This document shows, one piece after another, positions 19,445 through 28,636 of a stretch of 64,000 nt of DNA; the stretch's first letter is position 1; every line of letters begins with the position of its first letter. The stretch comes from Persicitalea sp963803495 (lineage in GTDB: Bacteria; Bacteroidota; Bacteroidia; Cytophagales; Spirosomataceae): the NCBI GenBank assembly GCA_963803495.1, contig CAWDMP010000002.1, positions 3,534,001 to 3,598,000 of the forward strand, given 5' to 3'. The position numbers and the translations under genes were made by a program. The notes under the pieces are model-generated. The model did not search any database, was not told the DNA's origin, and saw nothing but the letters and a program-made list of their open reading frames with translations.

Positions 19445-20791
19445 ATGAAGAAATTTCGCGTTTGTTGGATTTTAGTGGGCCTGTTTGTGTGTGGCGCAAG
19501 TGAAAGTAAGGGGCAGCGTTCGGCCGCCGAGTTTTTTGAAGACGGCAACAGCAAGGCCCGCAGTGGCGATTTTGCCGGCGCCCTGCAGTCGTACAGTGGC
19601 GTCATCTCCATGAACCCCGACCACGCCCCCAGCTACTTCAACCGGGGCCTGGCTAAGGCCAACCTCAAAGACCATCGCGGGGCCATCATGGATTACGACC
19701 GCGCCATCGAACTCAACCCCAAAGAAGCATTGTACTTCCAGAGCCGGGGCGTTAGCAAGAGTATGCAGGACGATAATCAGGGGGCGATTCAGGATTACTC
19801 GCGGGCTATCGAACTCAATCCCGACGATGCCAAAGCCTACTACAACCGAGGCGTAAGTCGTGCCAAGACCAACAACCAGCGCGGAGCCCTGAGCGACTAC
19901 GACAAAGCCGTTTCGATCGACGCCGACGACGTGCAGGCGCTGTACGCCCGCGGTACTTGTAAGCAGTCTTTGGACGACTACGCCGGCTCCCTGGCCGATT
20001 TTACCAGGGTAGCGGACCTGAGCCCCAAGCGGGCGGGCGCCTGGGCGGGGCGGGGTTACGCCAAGGTAAAGCTCGGCGATTACAGCGGAGCCATTGCCGA
20101 CTATACCAAGGCCATTGAGCTCAGCCCGGAAGACGGGACCGCCTACAACAACCGGGGGTTTGCCAAAGTGAAGGTGAATGATTTCGCCGGGGCTGTGGCC
20201 GACTACAACCGCGCCCTGCAAGTCAACCCGAACGACTACCAGGCCTACTACGGTCGAGGATTCGCCAGGAGCAAACTGAACGATCAGCGGGCCGCCATTC
20301 AGGACCTGGATTTGGCCATTAGCTACAATAACTTCTATACGACCGATGCTAAGAAACTAGTTTACAAAGGCCCTATCAACCGGAACCTGCTGGACAAGCT
20401 CCGCAATGTGGTACAGGCGCAATTTGTCATCGAGGACCTGTCGCCCGAGCGGGCGGAGGCATTTTTCGTACGGGGTATAGCGAAAAACAAAAATGGCGAC
20501 AGTAAAGGGGCCATCGCCGACCTCAACAGCGCCATCGACCTTAATCCTACCTACGCCGAAGCCTACTTCTCACGCGGATTGGTCCGTTCATCCATTGGCG
20601 ACCAAATGGGCGCCATACTCGATTGCAGCAGCGCTATCAAACTGAACCCTACCTACCCCGAAGCCTTTTACGTGCGCGGGATCATCAAGCATAGCCTGGG
20701 CGATGTCGACGGCGGTTGCCTCGACCTGAGCAAATCGGGTGAGCTGGGCTACACGCCAGCCTATAAGGTGATCAGTGATTATTGCAATTAG
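19445..20791 (+). CDS. Secreted tetratricopeptide repeat protein
   Basis: A 448-residue protein with signal peptide MKKFRVCWILVGLFVCGASE and mature part from about residue 24. From residue 27 it consists almost wholly of about eleven 34-residue TPR units (for example PDHAPSYFNRGLAKANLKDH, GAIMDYDRAIELNPKEA), so it is a periplasmic or surface scaffold for protein contacts. A spacer of about 45 residues around 296-340 (YNNFYTTDAKKLVYKGPINR) interrupts the repeat array. It is followed by a large palindrome acting as a terminator. The partner is unknown. Confidence 0.85.
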   Translation: MKKFRVCWILVGLFVCGASESKGQRSAAEFFEDGNSKARSGDFAGALQSYSGVISMNPDHAPSYFNRGLAKANLKDHRGAIMDYDRAIELNPKEALYFQSRGVSKSMQDDNQGAIQDYSRAIELNPDDAKAYYNRGVSRAKTNNQRGALSDYDKAVSIDADDVQALYARGTCKQSLDDYAGSLADFTRVADLSPKRAGAWAGRGYAKVKLGDYSGAIADYTKAIELSPEDGTAYNNRGFAKVKVNDFAGAVADYNRALQVNPNDYQAYYGRGFARSKLNDQRAAIQDLDLAISYNNFYTTDAKKLVYKGPINRNLLDKLRNVVQAQFVIEDLSPERAEAFFVRGIAKNKNGDSKGAIADLNSAIDLNPTYAEAYFSRGLVRSSIGDQMGAILDCSSAIKLNPTYPEAFYVRGIIKHSLGDVDGGCLDLSKSGELGYTPAYKVISDYCN

Positions 20792-20882
20792 ATTTCGGAT
20801 GCTGGACGCCGGAGTTTTGATGAAAGTCAGTATCCAGGATTCGCCAGCTGCTGATCCATTGAAAAGTTTTTTGAGGTGCTAC

Positions 20883-20928
20883 AAGAAAAGGAAATCCGTG
20901 CAGCTAGCTGCACGGATTTCCTTTTCTT
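20883..20928. terminator. 46-bp perfect palindrome, bidirectional terminator
   Basis: AAGAAAAGGAAATCCGTGCA and its exact complement meet at GCTAGC with no mismatch. It has A-rich left and T-rich right ends and lies between two convergent genes. Confidence 0.8.
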
Positions 20929-20952
20929 AAAAATACGGGTGGTATTTAAAGG

Positions 20953-21749
20953 CTACTCCTTCAACGTTACCGTACGGGTGACCTCATTGAATCCGCCCGG
21001 AATCAGGGCACCCGAGGCGTCGAGCAGTTCGAGCTTCACGGTCACTTCTCCTTTCGGGAAGTCCTTTGATCACCTGTGGGAGCCCACTCGTTGATCATGA
21101 ACTCCTTGCCGTTGATGGTGGCCCGTACCTTGTTGCCATCTTCGGACAGCGTGGTGTTGAGCAAGAAGAAATCGAGCATCAGGTTTTCGGTATCCGCTCC
21201 GCTGTACTCCCCCTTGGGGCGGCTATAGATCATGGTCGGCTTGTCCAGGTCGACATTCATGTTGTCGATACCGCCATCGCCCACTACCATTTTCTTGGCT
21301 ACGAACGAGTTGGGGTTTTTGACCGACTCGTGGTACGACCGACTCAGGAATGCCACCATGTAGTGCGTTCCTGCCGGGATTTCCTTTTTAAAATCAGGCT
21401 CGTAGTGCGCCGAGTAAGGATCGTTGTCCAGAATAAAATGGATGTGCTGTCCCTTGTCGGAATTAGCCAACATACTTCTGACTTGACTGTCGGTCTGGGT
21501 ACCCAAGTCGTAGTCGCCCACTTTGAACGAAAAGTCGGCTTCACCCGCAGCACTCATGTTGGTGTCGGTGGGTTTGTCCAGCGTCAGCGACGATCCGGCA
21601 AACTCAGCCGAGCCTTCCAGTTTTTCCATCGTGATGGAAGAGTTGTCCATCGCTACGGTGTCCGTTTCCTCATCGCCTTCCTTGGTTTCCTGACAGCTCG
21701 TGGCAAGGATGGAAACGAAGGCTAGCATACTTAAAATTTCGATTTTCAT
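20953..21749 (-). CDS. Lipoprotein of unknown function (frameshifted)
   Basis: Signal MKIEILSMLAFVSILATSC with lipobox ATSC. Beyond an acidic linker (EGDEETDTVAMD) comes a domain with GQHIHFILDNDPYSAHYEPD and AGTHYMVAFLSRSYHESVK, then NTTLSEDGNKVRATINGKEF. The histidine-rich QHIHFILDN and PAGTHYMVAF blocks suggest a metal- or phospholipid-associated beta-sandwich; this is a guess. After NEWAP the frame ends early. One missing or two surplus bases between 21055 and 21085 separate it from DFPKGEVTVKLELLDASGAL and a stop at 20953. Convergent with the TPR gene. Confidence 0.65.
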
Positions 21750-21883
21750 AGTTAGATTGGTTTTTGGATTGATTACTTGAATTTATTGAAAAACAGCGGT
21801 TCGACGAACCGTACCGACTCATCAAGAGACGGCTTGTGAGAGGTATCTACTCAGGAGACGACGACAACCATTTACGAACGGGG

Positions 21884-22486
21884 TCATTCGTAAGCGATCC
21901 GGCTCACGATACTGCGTCCGAGCGTCACCTCGTCGGCGTACTCCAGGTCCCCGCCGATGGGCACGCCCCGGGCGATACTGCTGATCTTGACGCCGAGGGG
22001 TTTTAATTTTTTCTGTAGGTAAAAAGCCGTCGTGTCGCCTTCCATGGTAGGACTCAATGCCAGAATCACCTCCCGGATACCCTCGTTTTCAATGCGGCTC
22101 ATCAGCGAGTCGATGTTGAGGTCGGCCGGGCCGATGCCTTCCAGCGGAGAAATGATACCACCCAGAATATGGTAGGTACCGTTGAACTGGCTGGTGTTCT
22201 CGATGGCAAGTACATCGCGGGTGTCCACCACTACGCACAGCAAAGTGGCATCGCGCTTCGGGCTTTTGCAAATATTGCATAGCTCGTCGTCCGAAATGTT
22301 GTGACAGCGAGCGCAAAACCGCGTCTTGGTCCGCATGGCGATCAAGGCGTCGGCCAGCGTATTGGTCTGCAATTCTTCCCGCTTCAGCAGGTGAAGCGTT
22401 AGGCGCAGCGCGGTTTTTTTGCCAATGCCGGGCAGCTTGCTGATTTCGTTAACGGCATTTTCAATAAGTTGGGAAGGGTAGTTCAT
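21884..22486 (-). CDS. recR: Recombination protein RecR
   Basis: A 200-residue protein acting with RecO/RecF to load RecA at gaps. The helix-hairpin-helix is at residues 10-30 (LPGIGKKTALRLTLHLL), the zinc site CARCHNISDDELCNIC at about 58-73, and the Toprim domain follows (VVVDTRDVLAIENT, LGGIISPLEGIGP, LALSPTMEGDTTA). The C-terminal Walker-like segment is ISSIARGVPIGGDLEYAD. Intact and of normal length, it lies 21 bp after clpS. Confidence 0.95.
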   Translation of the reverse strand: MNYPSQLIENAVNEISKLPGIGKKTALRLTLHLLKREELQTNTLADALIAMRTKTRFCARCHNISDDELCNICKSPKRDATLLCVVVDTRDVLAIENTSQFNGTYHILGGIISPLEGIGPADLNIDSLMSRIENEGIREVILALSPTMEGDTTAFYLQKKLKPLGVKISSIARGVPIGGDLEYADEVTLGRSIVSRIAYE

Positions 22487-22507
22487 AGAACGGCGTCAGG
22501 GCAGCGT

Positions 22508-22783
22508 TTAGAGGATTTCTGCCGATATGCCCCGGCGGCAAATCTCGTTGCGCATGGCCACCAGCGAGTCGAACTCTCCTTCCTTCACGGAACACTTCCC
22601 CTTAAAATGGATAATCAGCGTACACTGCTCGGCCTGCTCCGGGCTATGTTCACATACCTTGATGAGCGTATCGATGACCCAATCGAAAGTATTCACTTCG
22701 TCGTTAAAAACGATGAGTTTCCGAACCTCCGTGTCGACGGTCTGTTCTAAAACTTCAACGTCGTAATCTATGTCGGTTTGCAT
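22508..22783 (-). CDS. clpS: Clp protease adaptor ClpS
   Basis: A 91-residue adaptor that delivers N-end-rule substrates to ClpAP/ClpCP. The start at 22783 (MQTDIDYDVEVLEQ) is preferred over 22810. The conserved core is VFNDEVNTFDWVIDTLIKV, with the DE and the NTFDWV region that bind the N-terminal residue of substrates, then HFKGKCSVKEGEFDSLV near the C-terminus. It is upstream of recR in the same direction and probably co-transcribed. Confidence 0.9.
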   Translation of the reverse strand: MQTDIDYDVEVLEQTVDTEVRKLIVFNDEVNTFDWVIDTLIKVCEHSPEQAEQCTLIIHFKGKCSVKEGEFDSLVAMRNEICRRGISAEIL

Positions 22784-22993
22784 TCTATTCAAATTTACGT
22801 TTGCTTGCAAAATTAATCAAAAAACAGGACTTGGGCAGGTATTAGGGTGTTAGGTTTTAGGTCTATTTTTTATTCAAACCTTACACCACAAGTCCAACGC
22901 GTATCTCGTGGCCTTTGTTCTGTTCAAGTTCAACGATCGGCGAGACACAGGAGCCCATTATTACTTATTACGTATTCACTATTCATTGAATAA

Positions 22994-24460
22994 ATGAACC
23001 CTTACATTGCCCTCGCCATTTTGGTTGCGTACTTCGCCATGCTGATCATCGTTTCGATCTACACTTCCAAAGGGGCCGATACCGCGACTTTCTTTAATGC
23101 CAACCGGCAGTCGCCCTGGTACCTGGTGGCCTTCGGGATGATCGGTACTTCACTTTCCGGCGTCACTTTCGTATCGGTACCGGGCGCGGTGCTCAACATC
23201 CAATTCTCCTATTTCCAGGTCGTGCTGGGGTACATCCTGGGTTATCTCGTGATCGGAACGGTACTGATGCCGCTCTACTACCGGCTCAACCTCATCTCGA
23301 TTTATTCTTATTTCAGCGATCGTTTTGGATTCTGGTCCTACAAATCCGGCTCGGCTTTCTTCCTGATTTCGCGTACCCTGGGCTCAGCGGTGCGGCTCTA
23401 CGTGGCCGCGGGCGTTTTGCAGATCGCGCTCTTCGGGCCGCTGGGCGTGCCTTTCGAAGTAGCGGTGGCGATCACGATCCTGCTCATCTGGATTTACACC
23501 TTCAAAGGCGGTATCAAGACAATCATCATCACCGATACGCTCCAAACCACATTTCTGGTGACAGCCGTCATCCTTACGATCGTGCTGGTATCGCGCGAGC
23601 TCGATCTCAGCGGATTTGGTGATATGGTGGCTACGGTGCGGGAAAGTGAGTACTCCCAAATATTTTTCTGGGGTACCAACGATCCCAAGAACTTCTTCAA
23701 ACAATTTTTGGGCGGCGCCTTCATCGCGATCGTCATGACGGGCATGGACCAGGACCTCATGCAAAAAAACCTTACCTGCAAAAACATCGGGGAGGCGCAA
23801 AAGAATATGTTCTGGTTCACGGCCGTGCTGGTGGTGGTCAATCTGCTCTTCCTGTCGCTGGGGGCACTGCTTTATGTATACGCCACCGAGAAAGGAATCT
23901 CGCTACCCGAGCGTACCGACGATTTTTATCCCTTGCTGGCCCTCAACAACCTGGGGCTGGTGGTAGGGATCACCTTCCTGCTGGGCATCACGGCCGCGAC
24001 CTACGCGAGTTCCGATTCGGCGCTCACAGCGCTTACCACCGCCTTTTGCATCGACTTTATGAACGTGGAGGGGAAGCCCGAAGCCGAGCGCTCGCGCACG
24101 AAGTTCTGGGTGCACATCGGCTTTTCGGTTTTGTTCTATGTCGTGATTTTAATATTTAACCAACTCAACAACAAGGAGGTAATCACGGCCGTCTTCGATT
24201 TGGCGGGCTACACCTACGGGCCGCTACTGGGTCTTTTCAGTTTTGGATTGTTGACAGGCCGTAGCCTGCGCGACCGACTGGTACCCTTGGTGTGCGTGCT
24301 GGGGCCATTGTTGACCTACGTCATCGACCAGAATTCTGCCATTTGGTTCGATGGCTACAAACTAGGCTTCGAGAAACTGTTTGTCAACGGCGTGATCGTG
24401 TTTGTGGGACTATGGCTACTCTCCCTAGGGAAATCAACCACGAAAATGCAGGAAATGTAG
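22994..24460 (+). CDS. Sodium:solute symporter family protein
   Basis: A 488-residue transporter of the SSS family with about 13 helices. Motifs include the N-terminal YFAMLIIVSIYTSKGADTAT, GTSLSGVTFVSVPG (TM1-like sodium site) and KGGIKTIIITDTLQT. DQDLMQKNLTCKN and the ATYASSDSALTAL segment are the family signature around TM8. Substrate cannot be inferred; the nearest well-known types carry sugars, proline or sialic acid. It stands alone, preceded by a 210-bp leader with TTATTACTTATTACG-like imperfect repeats. Confidence 0.88.
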   Translation: MNPYIALAILVAYFAMLIIVSIYTSKGADTATFFNANRQSPWYLVAFGMIGTSLSGVTFVSVPGAVLNIQFSYFQVVLGYILGYLVIGTVLMPLYYRLNLISIYSYFSDRFGFWSYKSGSAFFLISRTLGSAVRLYVAAGVLQIALFGPLGVPFEVAVAITILLIWIYTFKGGIKTIIITDTLQTTFLVTAVILTIVLVSRELDLSGFGDMVATVRESEYSQIFFWGTNDPKNFFKQFLGGAFIAIVMTGMDQDLMQKNLTCKNIGEAQKNMFWFTAVLVVVNLLFLSLGALLYVYATEKGISLPERTDDFYPLLALNNLGLVVGITFLLGITAATYASSDSALTALTTAFCIDFMNVEGKPEAERSRTKFWVHIGFSVLFYVVILIFNQLNNKEVITAVFDLAGYTYGPLLGLFSFGLLTGRSLRDRLVPLVCVLGPLLTYVIDQNSAIWFDGYKLGFEKLFVNGVIVFVGLWLLSLGKSTTKMQEM

Positions 24461-24594
24461 TAGCGCTGGGAAACCGTTTCCCCAAAATTACGCCTTAAAA
24501 AAGCTGCACGATCCGTGGTTTGATTTTTTTATAATCGCTACTCCTATTGGAAGTTTAAAAATCACACTAGAATCACATTAGATATATAAGTTTT

Positions 24595-24720
24595 ATGGGC
24601 GTGTTATTATTGTTTATGGCTTCAATTACGGGCGGCGTTTGGTGTGCCTATTTTGTGGAGTACCGCGAAGATAAAAAGATGAGAAAGGAAGCCATCCGCC
24701 GCGACCGAAGGTTTGCCTGA
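24595..24720 (+). CDS. Small membrane protein, 41 residues
   Basis: Starts MGVLLLFMASITGGVWCAYF and ends EYREDKKMRKEAIRRDRRFA. It has one helix followed by a charged, basic tail. A TA-rich segment lies just upstream. No family is recognised. The regular hydrophobic-then-basic layout and intact frame support a real gene; the short length leaves doubt. Confidence 0.5.
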   Translation: MGVLLLFMASITGGVWCAYFVEYREDKKMRKEAIRRDRRFA

Positions 24721-24740
24721 GTACAGAAGAGCATTTGATC

Positions 24741-25070
24741 TCAAATCAATTCAATAGCCGGATGCCAGAGTCGTTTTTCGAAGTCGACGATCTGGTCGTA
24801 CTGCACCTCGATCCCTTCCGCTTCCAGTAGTTCCTGCATAGCAGTGGGACTGCCGAAAAATAGCTTCCCTGACAACAGTCCGTTGCGATTCACCACCCGG
24901 TGGGCCGGAACATCGGGTCGGACGTGGCTATTATTCATCGCCCAGCCCACCATGCGCGCTCCGCGCTTGGAGCCCAGGTAGGCCGCAATGGCACCGTAGG
25001 TCGTGACGCGGCCCGTCGGCACTAGCCGCACCACTTCATACACATTTTCGAAAAAGTCACTTTGGGCCAT
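24741..25070 (-). CDS. Alkyltransferase-like protein (ATL, MGMT family)
   Basis: A 109-residue protein with the MGMT DNA-binding domain (VRLVPTGRVTTYGAIAAYLG, ARMVGWAMN). The active-site motif reads PAHRVVNRNG where the repair enzyme has PCHRV. The alkyl-accepting cysteine is therefore replaced by alanine, as in alkyltransferase-like proteins that bind O6-alkylguanine and hand it to nucleotide excision repair. It overlaps the DUF3109 gene by 14 bp, suggesting translational coupling. Confidence 0.88.
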   Translation of the reverse strand: MAQSDFFENVYEVVRLVPTGRVTTYGAIAAYLGSKRGARMVGWAMNNSHVRPDVPAHRVVNRNGLLSGKLFFGSPTAMQELLEAEGIEVQYDQIVDFEKRLWHPAIELI

Positions 25071-25638
25071 TGGCTAATTTTTCTTCCACCTCCTGTACCA
25101 GCTCGGCGTACCAAGCCTCCCCGTAAGCCCGGGTGAGGGGTTCCTTCAAAAATTTATACAGCGGCACGCCCAGCTGGCTTCCCAGCTCGCAGGCCGGGCT
25201 GCAAATATCCCAACGGTCATAGTTGAGCGCGTGGTACTGCTCATACTTTGTAACCCGAATAGGATAAAGGTGGCAGGAAATCGGTTTTTTAAAGTCAATT
25301 TTTCCATCATTGTAGGCCGCTTCGATGCCGCATTTCAAGATATTCCGCTCATCATAAAAGGCATAGGCGCACTCTTTTCCCTCGATCACCGGCGTCACGA
25401 TGTCACCTTCCCAGTCTTTGGTATATACGCCCTCAGCCGCTATGACCGCCTTGCCTTTCTCAGAAAGATAAGGCTCCACATGGCGGTAGATGCGCTTCAT
25501 GGTAAGTAGTTCGCTGTCTTCCAACGGGGCACCGGAATCGCCCTCCACGCAGCAGGCACCCTTGCAGCGGTCGAGGTTGCAAACAAAAAACTGATCGGCC
25601 ACATCATCACTGACGCAGGTGTTGTCGATTAATATCAT
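25057..25638 (-). CDS. DUF3109 family protein
   Basis: A 193-residue soluble protein with many conserved cysteines: CNLDRCKGACC near residues 20-30, then ECAYAF, NILKCGIE, PISCHLYPIR and DICSPACELG. The cysteine pattern is like YkgJ-type proteins that may hold an Fe-S or zinc centre. The frame is intact. It overlaps the ATL gene by 14 bp. A repeat element stands directly upstream of its start. Biochemical function is unknown. Confidence 0.85.
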   Translation of the reverse strand: MILIDNTCVSDDVADQFFVCNLDRCKGACCVEGDSGAPLEDSELLTMKRIYRHVEPYLSEKGKAVIAAEGVYTKDWEGDIVTPVIEGKECAYAFYDERNILKCGIEAAYNDGKIDFKKPISCHLYPIRVTKYEQYHALNYDRWDICSPACELGSQLGVPLYKFLKEPLTRAYGEAWYAELVQEVEEKLANGPK

Positions 25639-25645
25639 GTGTGGT

Positions 25646-25743
25646 TGTTTATTTGTTGATGCGTTTATTTGTTTAGCTCTTGCTTAGAAAATGTTCATTC
25701 CCAACTCAAACGAATAAACCTTTAAACAAATAAACCAATAAAC
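25646..25743. repeat. Intergenic inverted-repeat element, copy 3
   Basis: The left arm is TTTATTTGTTGATGCGTTTA plus neighbours (25646-25674). The core AGCTCTTGCTTAGAAAATGT continues to 25699, and the right arm of AAACAAATAAACC-like units is at 25707-25743. Arms are inverted complements. The core matches that at 29546-29570 in 21 of 25 positions. It lies between the MltD-like stop and the DUF3109 start. Confidence 0.65.
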
Positions 25744-25750
25744 CCCCTAA

Positions 25751-27807
25751 CTATTTCTTCGGAATCTTAAGCGTCGAGCCCAGCCTTACGTTGGTATCGG
25801 TCATGTTGTTCAGGGTTTGGATATCCTGCATCGAGACGCCGTAGTTTTTCGAGATTCTGAAAAGTGTTTCGCCCGACACCACGGTGTGTAACGTATAGCC
25901 GTCGGCGGTGGCCGGGCGCTGGGCCACAGGTCGCACGCTTTTATTTGGGTCACTCACAGCCAATTGCTGCCCTACTTCCAGAAAATCACTTCCCGACAGA
26001 CCGTTCCACGCCAGCACGTCGTTGATCGTGATCCCGTACATTTTCGAAATGCGGTAATACGTCTGTCCTGCCTCCACGGTATGGTACTTGACGCCTTCCT
26101 TATTCGCGGTGGCGCGCGCGCGGGGCGGCATTCGGGCGGTCGGTGGTCGGTTCGAAGGTCGTCGTTTTGCGAGGCTTGGCGGCGGGCTCGGAATCGAAGT
26201 CGTCGGCCGCGGGCTTTTCGTCTGATGAAATGATAACGATGCGATCGTTGCCCGTACCGACGCCGGTGCTGCTCGAGGTGGGCGAACTGGTTTCGGGGCG
26301 CTTGGCCTCGGGGGCCGGACGAGTGGTGGTTGGTGTCGATTCGACCTCCGATTTCGGGTCGGCCAATTTGGGCTTGTAGCGCCGACGCTCCGAAGCATTT
26401 TTGGGGACATCGTCCGCCGCACCGATCAGCTCAGGTTTGGCGTAGGTACCGGGAATAGGCGTCGAGGGATTGATGATTTCGACGGGCTTGTTAGCCGGAC
26501 GCTTCTTCATCAGCCACATGACGCGGCCCGTCTGCAACCGCAGGTTACGGTTCATGATGCGGTTGTATTTCATCAGCTCCTTGGTCCTTATGCCGTAGAT
26601 TTGCGAGATCTTGCGAATCGTCTCGCCTTCGCGCACGGTGTGGAAAGGCACGATGCCCTTTTTGTTTTTCTTGGCCAAATAGTACACCTCGCCCGGCTCC
26701 AGAGCGTCGCGGCTATCCAGGTCGTTGTATTTCAAGAAACGGGAGGTGGATAGCTTGGCCGCCTTGGCGAGGGTAGCGGGCTGGTCGCCCGCCCGCGCCT
26801 CAATACCCGGCAGAGCCATTAATCTCGTAGAACACGGGGTCGTTGCGGCCACGAAGCTGTACGCTTGCCTGCCGCAGCACCGGAAAGCCGATATCCTCGG
26901 CAACAAAGTCGAGCACCGGCTCCTGACGGGCCAGCGACAACTTCCCCCGCACGACGTTGATTTGATCGGAAGCTACCGGCAGTATCACCACATAGTCGCG
27001 GTCAGCGGGAATTTGGTCGGACTGGGTCCACAGATTGTAGCGGCGGATTTCAAGCGGGTCCAGCCCCATGTCGCGGCCGATCATCTCGAAGGTACGGCCG
27101 CGGGCGTTGGGGTACTCCAGCAGCACGATCGTGTTGGCGGTGCGGTAGCGCTCGAGGCCCGCTTCCATCGCGATTTTGTGCGCAAAGAAACGCAGCACGT
27201 AGCGGTCGGTGCGCGCATCGAGTGTGATTTCTTTCGCGTAAGACCAGCTCTGTGGTACCAGCTTGCTGATGCCGCCCACACCCAGGTAATAGGAGTAGAG
27301 CGAAGAGACCCAGTTGTGAAACTGCTCGTTGCTGCGCTTGAGGTAGCGGGCCGCCGCGCGGGTGGAGGCCGTGATGCTTTTGCGCTCGTCCATGGCATCG
27401 TCGATCTGTAGTCCCAATTCCTGGGCGGTTTCCTGCTTGAACTGCCAAAAACCAACAGCGTCGGAAGTGGAAACGGCATCGGGCGTGAGGGAGCTTTCCT
27501 GCACGGCCAGGTACTTGAAGTCCAGTGGCACCTCTTCTTCGATCAGTACGCCTTCAAGAATAGGAAAGTAGAGCACGGCACGGTCCATCTTGAGTTCCCA
27601 AAACCGCTTGTTGCTCATCAGGCTCCGCACGTCGCTTTCTATGATCTTGCGCGCGCCGTTGTCGAAGCGCACGTTGATACCCGCAAACTCGACGCTGCCG
27701 GGAATGTCGGGGACATCCTGAGCCCAGCCGGAAGTACTGGTAAGCAACAGGATGGCCAGTCCGAAAATCGGGGCCCTGGCCAGTGAGGTGAATGTATTTT
27801 TAAACAT
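25751..27807 (-). CDS. MltD-like lytic transglycosylase with LysM domains (two frameshifts)
   Basis: About 685 residues. A signal peptide (MFKNTFTSLARAPIFGLAIL) is followed by an SLT domain with the catalytic glutamate in LAVQESSLTPDAVSTSDAVG and WQFKQETAQELGLQ. At least four LysM domains bind peptidoglycan, among them FHTVREGETIRKISQIYGI, YHTVEAGQTYYRISKMYGI and LHTVVSGETLFRISKNYGV. The frame breaks at about 26814 (one surplus base before LPGIEARAGDQ). It breaks again in the GC dinucleotide tract at 26112-26122, where one GC unit seems lost. Both breaks disappear with these corrections. A proline/threonine-rich linker at 26160-26400 separates LysM 2 and 3. Confidence 0.8.
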
Positions 27808-27846
27808 GGAGTTAGGATAAATTGATGTAAAAAAGCGTATTGAAAA

Positions 27847-28491
27847 TCAAAGCAGTTGCGCCATCATGACGCCGTCCCGCACCGGAAGTAACAGATTGCG
27901 CACGCGCGGGTCATTGTGAACATAGCGATTAAAGTCGAGCAGCGCGGTGGTTTCCTTGTCTGTTTTGCCCGCGAAAGATTCGACCACCTTCCCACTCCAG
28001 AGTACATTATCGGCGATAATAAGTCCGCCGGGCCGTATTTTTGGAAGTACCATGTCGTAGTAAGCCAGGTAGTTGGTTTTATCGGCGTCTATAAACACCA
28101 AATCGAAAGTATCGTCCAGCGTGGGAACGATGTCGGTAGCGGCTCCGATGCGAAAGTCGATTCGATCATGGTACTCCGATTTTTCAAAGACGTTCCGCGT
28201 GAAAGTCTCCAGCTCCTCATCGATGTCGATGGTAATGAGCTTTCCGTTGATCGTCAGGCCTTCACAGAGGCAAAGCGCCGAATAGCCCGTGTAGGTACCG
28301 ATTTCGAGCACGCGCCGGGGGCGGATCAGCCGGGAGAACAGCGCCAGCATCCGACCCTGCAGCTGGCCCGACAGCATCCGGGGCCGCAGTACGTTGGCGT
28401 GGGTCTGGCGGTCGACGTAGCGGAGCAATTCACTCGCTGCGTCGGTGTGTGCCTCGGCGTAGTCTTCTATTTCCTTGGGTAAAAATTCCAT
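27847..28491 (-). CDS. SAM-dependent O-methyltransferase
   Basis: A 214-residue class I methyltransferase of the catechol/caffeoyl-CoA type. The SAM site is VLEIGTYTGYSALCLCEGL at about 67-85, with motif II ITIDIDEELE. Motif FDLVFIDADKTNYLAYYD carries the metal-binding aspartates, with a second metal site in LIIADNVLWSGKVV. Its substrate cannot be inferred. It follows the rfbA gene after a possible terminator, and MltD lies 39 bp downstream in the same direction. Confidence 0.88.
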   Translation of the reverse strand: MEFLPKEIEDYAEAHTDAASELLRYVDRQTHANVLRPRMLSGQLQGRMLALFSRLIRPRRVLEIGTYTGYSALCLCEGLTINGKLITIDIDEELETFTRNVFEKSEYHDRIDFRIGAATDIVPTLDDTFDLVFIDADKTNYLAYYDMVLPKIRPGGLIIADNVLWSGKVVESFAGKTDKETTALLDFNRYVHNDPRVRNLLLPVRDGVMMAQLL

Positions 28492-28570
28492 GCGTCAGCG
28501 GGGGCGATGGGAAGCGCGTCGGGTTTTAGTTCAAATATACCCAACAACGCCATCTTTCCCGAATTCTTGC

Positions 28571-28621
28571 AAAAAAAGCCCGCTCGCGCTCACTTGATTT
28601 AGCGGGGCGAACAGGCTTTTT
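28571..28621 (-). terminator. Likely terminator after rfbA
   Basis: AAAAAGCC and GGCTTTTT-type outer arms with an imperfect inner stem (CGCTCGC / GGGCGA) give a hairpin. On the minus strand it is followed by a T run. Confidence 0.5.
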
Positions 28622-28636
28622 CCAAAGGTGATTTCC

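Noticed and set aside
19472..20221. Long minus-strand open frame inside the TPR gene
   Set aside because: It mirrors the periodic TPR codons and has a valine/glycine-rich, low-complexity translation with no domain.
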